NCBI GenBank assembly: GCA_001247695.2
Contig: LGRX02033421.1
Coordinates: 1 to 18,369, forward strand
Length of the DNA: 18,369 nt
Direction: 5' to 3'
DNA from: Cymbomonas tetramitiformis
Lineage: Eukaryota; Chlorophyta; Pyramimonadophyceae; Pyramimonadales; Pyramimonadaceae
The position numbers and the translations under genes are program-made. Positions 1-6,674 of the stretch are shown here, in pieces (position 1 is the stretch's first letter; every line of letters begins with the position of its first letter). The notes under the pieces are model-generated. The model did not search any database. It worked only from the letters and a program-made list of their open reading frames with translations, and was not told where the DNA came from.

Positions 1-1
1 C

Positions 2-1072
2 CCAGGTAGTGATGGAAAGATACCTGAGACAAAGACAGAAAGACTAAACACAACACTAGATGAATACAAAAATAAAAAAATATTTTCTACTAACCCGAAT
101 GAGCCAGATGAACTCCCACAGTGGCTCACTGACATTCTAAAGGACAGCCCCAAAATCCCCGATACGGCCGCTGCTAGACTACTGACAGAAATCACGCACA
201 AAGAACTCCAACAAGCATACTCGGACTGTGGTATCTCCACAGCACCAGGACCCTCAGGAATGAGATACTCGCAGTGGATCAAGGGCCCAGAAAATTTTCA
301 AGAGGTTACTGTCTCACTTTTTAACCACATTCTTATAACTGGGAAATTTCCAAAGAGTGCAAAATCGGGAGTCATCCTTCCAATCCCTAAAAATCCCTCT
401 GCACCATGTACAATAGATAATTCTAGACCCCTCACAATGTTGGAAACGGGTCTTAAACTATTTAACACAATAATTGCTAACCGTCTCAAAACAATACTTA
501 ACACTCACCCCATTCTCTTTCCCATTCAAGATGCGTTTCTTCCGAATAAAAACATAGATGACTCACTTCAAATTCTGAATGAAGTAATTTCGGATGCCAA
601 TAGATACGACAAAGACCTTCACGTAGTTTACCTGGACCTCAAACAAGCATTTGACAGAGCTGAATTCTGGATGAGCAATTTAGCGCTGAGAAAGCTGGGA
701 CTCCCATCACAAATAATCAACATCATCTCGGACATTACTAATGATGCCTCTAGAATGGTACTCACTGAAGAAGGCCTCACGGATGAATGGTCCCTAGAAT
801 GTGGAGTCCCTCAGGGAGAAGTTTTGAGCCCACTAAGGTTTGTAGCCATTATGGACATTCTGGCAATTTGGTTAGCAAAAAGAGCAAACGGTGTAAACCC
901 GACAGGATCCACATATGGATATGAACTGAACTCGGAACGCCATAGACCAGACAACCCAGGAAATAATGTTATTCCTCCCTCCCAAAACCTATTAGAAAAG
1001 GACACCACTTTAAATATCTTTGCACGGTTCTTTTGTGATGACATCATTCTCGTGGGGAAAACTAAAGACTAA
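2..1072 (+). CDS. Reverse transcriptase segment of LINE polyprotein (5' partial, ends at in-frame TAA)
   Basis: This segment encodes the palm and fingers of a non-LTR reverse transcriptase, which copies element RNA into DNA at the target site. The frame is open from base 2, so the ATG at 260 is internal and not the true start: the fingers motif APGPSGMRYSQW spans it. Visible motifs are SGVILPIPK and SRPLTML (motifs 1-2), VYLDLKQAFDRA (motif A; Asp at 635-637), GVPQGEVLSPL (motif B, near 803) and FFCDDIILVG (motif C; Asp-Asp at 1037-1042). All three catalytic aspartates are present. FCDD instead of the common FADD is a mild oddity. The segment stops at TAA 1070-1072, but the same frame continues past the stop with VQDMLGVVNEFM and IPINVKKSKY, the expected motif D region. 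The stop therefore interrupts the RT domain and is not a natural C-terminus. Confidence 0.85.
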   Translation, partial: PGSDGKIPETKTERLNTTLDEYKNKKIFSTNPNEPDELPQWLTDILKDSPKIPDTAAARLLTEITHKELQQAYSDCGISTAPGPSGMRYSQWIKGPENFQEVTVSLFNHILITGKFPKSAKSGVILPIPKNPSAPCTIDNSRPLTMLETGLKLFNTIIANRLKTILNTHPILFPIQDAFLPNKNIDDSLQILNEVISDANRYDKDLHVVYLDLKQAFDRAEFWMSNLALRKLGLPSQIINIISDITNDASRMVLTEEGLTDEWSLECGVPQGEVLSPLRFVAIMDILAIWLAKRANGVNPTGSTYGYELNSERHRPDNPGNNVIPPSQNLLEKDTTLNIFARFFCDDIILVGKTKD

Positions 1073-1081
1073 GTTCAAGAC

Positions 1082-2959
1082 ATGCTAGGTGTAGTTAATG
1101 AATTTATGAGCTTCATTGGTATTCCCATCAATGTTAAGAAATCCAAATACTCTTACAGAAAGCGCATTAAACCTCAGGGCAAAACAGTAACGCGATATGA
1201 CCCGTCCGATGATTTACTCATCTCAGGGGGTCACCTGGAGCCCAATACAAACGACCCAAATCCTTCCATTGATTCGAAATGGATACCCCCTGAGTCACCA
1301 GAATTCCTCGATTTCTCCAACAGCAAAGAGGTAAACAGATATCTCGGAGTATGGTTTGCACTAAATGGGGAATGGGACAAACAGGCGGAAATCCTTATCG
1401 ACAGACTTAAATCTACTCTCACATCCATCCAACTGCAATACATGACTCTACACCAGCTAAGATATGTTATAAATGCGGTTGTAGTTCCGAGGATGGCATA
1501 CCCCCTTAAAGTTACCTCAGCAATTGCCAACTCCTCAAAGAATGTCGCAATTGAATTAGACAAAATGATAGCTTCGTTTATAATTAAATATCTGGGCTGC
1601 CCAGTTGACACCAATCACCAAATAATCTGGACAGCAGTCTGCCAAGGCGGGTACGGTATTGATAGTGTCTTTGATGTTGTAACCGCGTCGTGTATCACCG
1701 AAACTATGAACACCCTGTGTTCTGCTGATGAACACGAATATTGGCAACACAACCACACGGACCGTATCACTGATCCCCACCTCATCTCACTATACCGTAG
1801 AAATAGCAATCTATGGCTTAAAATAATAATTCAAAACATGAACAACGAAATGGGTAAAAATGTTATATCGGGTTTCCCCTTATCGCACTATGCAACCTAC
1901 AGCCATACTAAAGACAAACGTTTTAACTGGTTTAGGCGTACAGGTCACATTATGGCAAAACTTGGATACGCTATTGACTCAAAAAATTACCCTGAAAATG
2001 AAGCGGGTGAAAATACATTAATCACCACCCTTCCCAGACAACTCTACATGTCGAGGAATGTTACCTCCGCAATACAAAAATACAACCTCAAGCACACAGG
2101 TTCCTTTCTAACTCCTTGCGGTGGAATGTTAAAAAACTGGCAAGAAAGTAAATGTTTTTTCAGGCTGAATGGCAGTAGACCCCCTGGATGGCTAACCGAA
2201 ATCGAAAAGGAAATGCTTCAAAACCCCGTAGATTTGGACCCACAGGCTAGATATGTCAAAAAACAATATAGAGACAACATAGTACCCCCCGACACGGGTG
2301 AATTTCATTGGAAAGGGAATGGTGACCGAAATTCCATCTCTCTTATTCACATTACCAATATTGACTTAGAGGCCAAGTCAATACAATATACAGAATACAG
2401 TAACAATGCCGTAAACCCTAATGTCTTTGTCAGAATCAAAGGTACCAACAGTCTTCAATACGACTTTGAATATAGCATCACCAATGACGGTTGCATCCTA
2501 ATTCCAGCAGGTTCTATTTTTGAATATAATGACCATATGGACCCGCCCTCTTCTGTCCTTGCTACAGTTAGTGATATCAACTCACACTATGATTACATCT
2601 CAGACAGACAGTATGAAACCATTATTGCCAGAATGAAAAACAAAACTGCGGAGGAAGAAAGTGAATACAGCTGCCCCAGCGACTCGGAAGAAGAATCCAC
2701 CTCCAACGCCGAAAAGAGCAAACAAATGGAAGACTATGATATGGCAAGCGATGGTTCCCTTTTTGCTGGAAAGAAAACAGCATGCAGTGGGGCAGCATAT
2801 GCTATAAAAAACTTTGACAACGGGATGCCACTTGTACGGAAGATGAATATCCCCCCCTCAAGAACTTTCTCCGCACAGCGGCTCCTTATCAAGGAGGATA
2901 TCCAAAACCCGAGTAGCACATCTGCTGAAATTGCGGGACTGCGATTTCTACTCACATAA
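1082..2959 (+). CDS. RT thumb, long linker and N-terminal half of RNase H (LINE polyprotein, same frame)
   Basis: This continues the RT frame (same phase as base 2). Residues 1-25 hold the motif D-like IPINVKKSKY. EVNRYLGVWF near 1330 matches the conserved YLG region after the LINE RT palm, and a thumb-like helical stretch follows. About 400 further residues are not recognised. Near the end comes an acidic, Ser/Glu-rich spacer (about 2645-2740), then an RNase H start: ASDGSLFAG with its Asp at 2750-2752, and SAEIAGLRFLLT with its Glu at 2927-2929. TAA 2957-2959 cuts the domain between its second and third catalytic residues. The distance from the RT active site to RNase H (about 570 codons) is long. 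The ATG at 1082 is simply the first Met after a stop; whether it is used is unknown. Confidence 0.75.
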   Translation: MLGVVNEFMSFIGIPINVKKSKYSYRKRIKPQGKTVTRYDPSDDLLISGGHLEPNTNDPNPSIDSKWIPPESPEFLDFSNSKEVNRYLGVWFALNGEWDKQAEILIDRLKSTLTSIQLQYMTLHQLRYVINAVVVPRMAYPLKVTSAIANSSKNVAIELDKMIASFIIKYLGCPVDTNHQIIWTAVCQGGYGIDSVFDVVTASCITETMNTLCSADEHEYWQHNHTDRITDPHLISLYRRNSNLWLKIIIQNMNNEMGKNVISGFPLSHYATYSHTKDKRFNWFRRTGHIMAKLGYAIDSKNYPENEAGENTLITTLPRQLYMSRNVTSAIQKYNLKHTGSFLTPCGGMLKNWQESKCFFRLNGSRPPGWLTEIEKEMLQNPVDLDPQARYVKKQYRDNIVPPDTGEFHWKGNGDRNSISLIHITNIDLEAKSIQYTEYSNNAVNPNVFVRIKGTNSLQYDFEYSITNDGCILIPAGSIFEYNDHMDPPSSVLATVSDINSHYDYISDRQYETIIARMKNKTAEEESEYSCPSDSEEESTSNAEKSKQMEDYDMASDGSLFAGKKTACSGAAYAIKNFDNGMPLVRKMNIPPSRTFSAQRLLIKEDIQNPSSTSAEIAGLRFLLT

Positions 2960-2992
2960 CAAAAAGAGAAACTCCTCAAATCTATTACTCCA

Positions 2993-5215
2993 ATGGTACA
3001 TGCCATTGACTCTATGGCAGCAATATCTGCGGTAACAAAGGATGGCAGGTCCATGAGTGCTCGGGACAAACTACGTGAAGCTAATCGCAGAGATGTGCAG
3101 GCCGTTCGCCTACTGCTAGAAGAACTTGGCTTCTACAGTGAAGGAGACCACAGTAAAATCATCCTTAAATGGATCAGGGGTCACAATAATGACAAAGTCC
3201 ACGACAGAGTGGACCGTACTGCTAAAAGAGCCTCATTCAGAGGGGGCTGTTTTGACATTTCCCGCTACGACCCTGCCGAGGAACTACCCTTCTCATTATT
3301 CTTTTTTGAGGTCCCTATTTTAGGCGATATACGTAGTCACATCAGAAGAATTCAACGACTCTCACACTATCATAATTGGAGAACTCTACAATCCCAAGGG
3401 AAGCATCTGAGAATGCTCAACGAGAATAACACCGCCCCCACCAAAGATATTTCCAAAATGACACCTAAAGCTTTCACCGCTTCTAGAAGTAGAGAACTTC
3501 TGGGTCTTCAAGCCTCTCCTGCACGCTTATTTAAACTGGGGAAAATCGGGTCCGAAAACTGCCCCTACTGCCAACAGAATAAAAAATGCACCTTCGAACA
3601 CATCCAACTTGAATGCCCAGGACATAATGATAGTTTATATAATCTTAGAACAACCCAAGATATCGAACTAAGGAAAATCATCGCTGAAGAAATCTCAGAA
3701 AAACCTAAACTACTAAATCCTGGAAAGGGTACCACATACATCAGAACACAACCATCGAAACTTTTTCCACTTGCTGACCTAAGACAGGAAATGAATGAGG
3801 AATTATACTTACACGCTCTCCCGGAAGCTAGCATGTACCGTCCATCAAGTTCAAAAAAGAATACCATTGCTGTGACCGCTAAACCCGAAGTGGACCATGT
3901 TACGGGAACAATTAAATATCCCGAACTCCAATATGTTCAAAAGAAAGAGTTTTGGAAACTTTTGGCCCGGCACCGCCTTTCCAACAAAGCAGTCCCATGC
4001 TCACTTGCGGAGTACTCGAATAGGGCACACGATATCCATGAAGCCCTCAATGCATGTAAGTTTGAATCGGGAGACCCTAAAACCTGCTATGCAATAAGAA
4101 GAAGCCTCTTAGATATTTTGGTGGATGACAGAAACCTTGACAAAAACGGCTGTGAACTTTTCTCCAACCCACTAAATGCCCACCCTAGAATTTACTCGAG
4201 AAGATGCATACCCACCACTAGAATGAAAAAAGCCCTCAGGCCCTTCTGTTATCATGGGAAAATCGGTTTTGATGGCCTCGCTTGGGATGCCTACGTGGAC
4301 CCGTTAACAGGCATTGGCAGAATAGTTTACGGAAATCCCCCCTTTGATGGAAAGGATAAGGGCAAATCTTCGGCGGTTATGACTACCTTGGAAATGGGAC
4401 ATAAAGCGGCCAACACTGCACCCGGATTTTCAGGAACATGGATTCTTCCACTGTCTCCCAAAAACCAAAAAAGATGGTTTGATAAAGGATTTAAACTTGT
4501 TTTCAGATTCCCGCATAACACTATTCCATTTATCCCACATGGTTATTGGACGGGTGATGACCCCTACGTTCTCCCAGGTGGCGGATGCTATAAGGATGAT
4601 TTCTCGGATGTCGTTATCATAGCTATAGACAGTGCACCCAGCGATACTCAACCAGCCTTTGACTGGAGGCCTACACAGAAAAAGATTGCTAGATGGTTCC
4701 TCAATGTCCTCCCTAAGTCCAGAGTCACGGAGAGGAGACTAGAATACACTGGAGTTAGCCCTGATATTTGGAATGAAGTTCTGAACGAAAGGGACAACGT
4801 ACTCCCTTCTTCGTTGTGCCCATGGCCCACCCAAGACCCCCCCTATCATCAGAATGGTGCCGAGCATTATTATGGCGGTCACCATGACACGACAATCACC
4901 AACGTAGCTTCTAAGCCCTTCATTAGCACCGTGAAATGGCCCAAAGCACTTACACTCATGGGGTACCTCCCTCCTCTTTTCGGTACTGTCCTCAACACGA
5001 TAGGTGTTCCCCGTGGCAAGATTAAACCTCTCCTTAAAAAACTTTCAAGAATCTGTAGGCAACACACCAGAAATAGGCGAGACGTGTTTCTGTTAAACAC
5101 CCCCACCACCTTAAACACTGACCCGCATACAATTGACATCTCGAGCAGTGAGATCATGACAGAAACAGAAGCCGTGCAGCAATCAAACGACTTTCTTCAA
5201 ACCCTTTTGCAGTAA
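2993..5215 (+). CDS. RNase H C-terminal half, zinc motif and methyltransferase-like domain (LINE polyprotein)
   Basis: This lies in the same frame as the preceding segments. It begins inside RNase H: VHAIDSMAAIS supplies the third acidic residue (Asp 3008-3010), and WIRGHNNDKVHDRVDRTAKR supplies the terminal Asp (3212-3214). Residues 190-208 form CPYC-x9-H-x4-C, the zinc motif common at LINE C-termini. Unlike usual LINEs, more than 500 residues follow. Residues 389-404 (LFSNPLNAHPRIYSRR), 448-451 (NPPF, 4334-4345), 483-488 (WILPLS), WF at 495-496 and the hydrophobic strand VVIIAIDS (540-547) follow the order seen in N6-adenine methyltransferases: motif IV, then alternating strands. Similar NPPF/NPPY boxes occur in phage-type Dam enzymes and in PCIF1/CAPAM; this assignment is inferred from motifs only. 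The ATG at 2993 is the first Met after the TAA, not a convincing start. The frame ends at TAA 5213-5215. Confidence 0.75.
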   Translation: MVHAIDSMAAISAVTKDGRSMSARDKLREANRRDVQAVRLLLEELGFYSEGDHSKIILKWIRGHNNDKVHDRVDRTAKRASFRGGCFDISRYDPAEELPFSLFFFEVPILGDIRSHIRRIQRLSHYHNWRTLQSQGKHLRMLNENNTAPTKDISKMTPKAFTASRSRELLGLQASPARLFKLGKIGSENCPYCQQNKKCTFEHIQLECPGHNDSLYNLRTTQDIELRKIIAEEISEKPKLLNPGKGTTYIRTQPSKLFPLADLRQEMNEELYLHALPEASMYRPSSSKKNTIAVTAKPEVDHVTGTIKYPELQYVQKKEFWKLLARHRLSNKAVPCSLAEYSNRAHDIHEALNACKFESGDPKTCYAIRRSLLDILVDDRNLDKNGCELFSNPLNAHPRIYSRRCIPTTRMKKALRPFCYHGKIGFDGLAWDAYVDPLTGIGRIVYGNPPFDGKDKGKSSAVMTTLEMGHKAANTAPGFSGTWILPLSPKNQKRWFDKGFKLVFRFPHNTIPFIPHGYWTGDDPYVLPGGGCYKDDFSDVVIIAIDSAPSDTQPAFDWRPTQKKIARWFLNVLPKSRVTERRLEYTGVSPDIWNEVLNERDNVLPSSLCPWPTQDPPYHQNGAEHYYGGHHDTTITNVASKPFISTVKWPKALTLMGYLPPLFGTVLNTIGVPRGKIKPLLKKLSRICRQHTRNRRDVFLLNTPTTLNTDPHTIDISSSEIMTETEAVQQSNDFLQTLLQ

Positions 5216-5596
5216 TTTTCAAAAGTCTTGCAATATAAGGTGGTTCCCCGTCCCCTAGGGAGGGGCCCTCTCCCCTCCCCTCCCCCACCACCCCTCCCCC
5301 GCCCACCTTGACCCCCTTCCTCAACGTCTCCAAATACCCCCTTAATTCTTCGACTTCCCTCCCCACCGCTCAGATTCAGCCACCCCTCCACTCACCCGGC
5401 CATGGCTGCTTCTCCACCTTCTAGAGTTTTTTGCTTAGCACCTAGCCTTTTCTCTAGATGTCACCCTGCTGAAAAGTGGGTTGAGCCCCTTTGTGGGCGC
5501 GCTATAGTAGAGGGAGTAGCCCCTAGTGTTTTCACTAGCCTGCTTTGCAGGGTTACCGCACTCTCAGGACTTTGTCCCTTCTGCTAGCGTAAATGT
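5216..5596 (+). other. 3' untranslated region of the LINE, with C-rich tract
   Basis: This stretch has no convincing coding potential. From 5246 to about 5345 it is strongly C-rich, with many runs of four or five C, so the minus strand carries G runs that could form quadruplexes. From 5402 to 5587 a short open frame starting MAASPPSRVF can be read. It has no recognisable domain and ends just before the tail, so it is treated as UTR. Placement in the element is inferred from its position between the polyprotein stop and the TTA tail. Confidence 0.6.
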
Positions 5597-5615
5597 TTTA
5601 TTATTATTATTATTA
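5597..5615 (+). repeat. (TTA)n simple repeat, probable LINE 3' tail
   Basis: About six TTA units. Several LINE clades end in short simple repeats generated during target-primed reverse transcription instead of poly(A). The next bases already read as Ty3 integrase, which supports this as the element boundary. Confidence 0.65.
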
Positions 5616-6062
5616 CCCTCACAGCATCCCGAACAGGCCATGGCAGGATGTCGCGGTGGACTTCGTCACCGGCCTGCCGGTATCAGAGAGGGGCAATGAT
5701 GCTTTCGTGGCCTTCACCTGCAAGCTGACGAAGATGGTCCATGTTGTGCCGATGAACTTCGGCGACAGCTCCGCAGCTGTGGTGGCCAGAATCTACTTTG
5801 ACTCGGTGTGGCGCTTACATGGCGCGCCTATGAAGATTGTCTCTGATCGTGACCCACGGTTTCAAGATGCTTTCTGGCAGGAACTCATGAGACTGATGGG
5901 TGTGAAAGTGGCTCGTACCACGCCGTACAACCCTCGGTCTGACGGCCAGGCGGAACACAGCAACAGGGTTATTGAGGACATGCTCAGGTCCTTTGTAGAC
6001 GCCAATGTAGAGGACTGGGATCTGTTCACCACTAACGTGGAGTTCGCGATCAATGACTCCAT
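5616..6062 (+). pseudogene. Ty3/gypsy-type integrase core fragment
   Basis: The translation begins PHSIPNRPWQDVAVDFVTGL and runs to about EFAINDSMG. It shows the retroviral-type integrase catalytic core (rve): first Asp in VDFVTG (5659-5661), second Asp in VSDRDPRF, and Glu in SDGQAEHSNR with exactly 35 residues between the second Asp and the Glu (DD35E). The core is intact, but the N-terminal HHCC zinc domain, protease, RT and RNase H are absent on the left, and the usual continuation after the EFAIN-NS motif is missing on the right. The frame runs on to a TAG at 6217 through unrelated AT-rich sequence. It is a relic of an LTR retrotransposon, apparently split by the LINE. The ATG at 5593 lies in the LINE tail and is not an integrase start. 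Confidence 0.85.
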
Positions 6063-6310
6063 GGGTATTTCATATTTTATCATGGAGAAAAAGGGTTGTT
6101 TTGCAATAAAAACAGTGCCTGCAGTGCTCAAAACAGTGCTCACAGTGTTAAGCCAAAAAATTGTTTTGCTTTTTTTGCATATGAAGTTTTTTTATGAATT
6201 TTTTTTGCGGGATCGATAGTCGAGGTCTTGGCGAGTCGAGTGCACTTTTTGGAATCCCAATCCGAGTTATATCTTTTTAAATATGCACCCGTAAATTCCG
6301 CCGTCGTTGC
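6063..6310. other. AT-rich low-complexity spacer
   Basis: No gene is seen. The stretch has T-rich runs (about 6165-6207) and short direct repeats of CAGTGCTC/CAGTG near 6112-6148. It begins where integrase similarity stops abruptly and ends at the TATA candidate. Confidence 0.5.
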
Positions 6311-6318
6311 TATAAAAG
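6311..6318 (+). promoter_or_regulatory. TATA-box candidate (TATAAAAG)
   Basis: TATAAAAG is followed by a GC-rich block. It lies about 360 bp upstream of the proposed KAPA synthase ATG at 6675 (280 bp before an in-frame ATG at 6591), which would leave a 5' UTR of roughly 250-340 bp. It could alternatively be a promoter relic of the neighbouring LTR retroelement. Confidence 0.4.
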
Positions 6319-6369
6319 GGCCCGATTTCCGTCATTATTTCGTATGACCGTTTGTGACACGACTATAAC

Positions 6370-6394
6370 GTCGACGTCGCGTCGCGTCGCGTCG
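6370..6394 (+). repeat. GTCGC micro-repeat
   Basis: Short tandem iterations of GTCGC/GTCGCGTC sit in the presumed 5' UTR or promoter-proximal region. The function is unknown. Confidence 0.55.
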
Positions 6395-6465
6395 TTCGCT
6401 CGTTCGGTGTCACAATCGATAATGGGCACAAAATCCATCGCATGATACGCGGTATCCAATTCATA

Positions 6466-6501
6466 GATCGGCACCCTGCGCTGGATCGGCACCCTGCGCC
6501 G
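6466..6501 (+). repeat. 18-bp tandem duplication
   Basis: GATCGGCACCCTGCGC occurs twice in tandem (6466-6483 and 6484-6501, differing only near the end), followed by a partial third GATCG. It lies between the TATA candidate and the first exon of the KAPA synthase gene. Confidence 0.75.
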
Positions 6502-6674
6502 GATCGCAAATCAAAATGCTGACATGAGGTCACGCGACAGAGCCCTACAGTAACGCGTACAGTACAGCAAAAGAATTAAAGGTAGGAACTATGCTTTGTA
6601 TATTCCTATCGAGTTTGAAAACAGCACATAAAGAAGCAGAGCGAAAGGTGATAGCTCAGTGCCTTCTAAAACTC

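Larger units (their letters stand above)
1..5615 (+). mobile_element. LINE-like non-LTR retrotransposon, 5' end outside window
   Basis: The element is recognised by a reverse transcriptase with an FCDD catalytic box, a downstream RNase H, a Cys-Cys-His-Cys motif and a 3' tail of simple TTA repeats, with no LTR or integrase in the same frame. The coding frame is open from the first bases of the window to 5215 apart from two TAA codons. Non-coding sequence runs from 5216 to 5596, and (TTA)n at 5597-5615 is taken as the 3' terminus because a Ty3-type integrase reading begins directly after it. RT plus RNase H plus a terminal zinc motif is known from several LINE clades (I/R1-like, RandI/Dualen-like); I cannot assign the clade. 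An endonuclease domain would lie upstream or be absent. A target-site duplication cannot be checked because the 5' junction is missing. Confidence 0.85.

Noticed and set aside
260..1072. ATG at 260 as the true start of the reverse transcriptase
   Set aside because: The frame is open to the left edge and the RT fingers motif spans the ATG, so the protein starts upstream of the window.
5402..5587. Small + strand open frame in the LINE 3' region
   Set aside because: 61 residues without recognisable motif, just before the TTA tail; better explained as 3' UTR.
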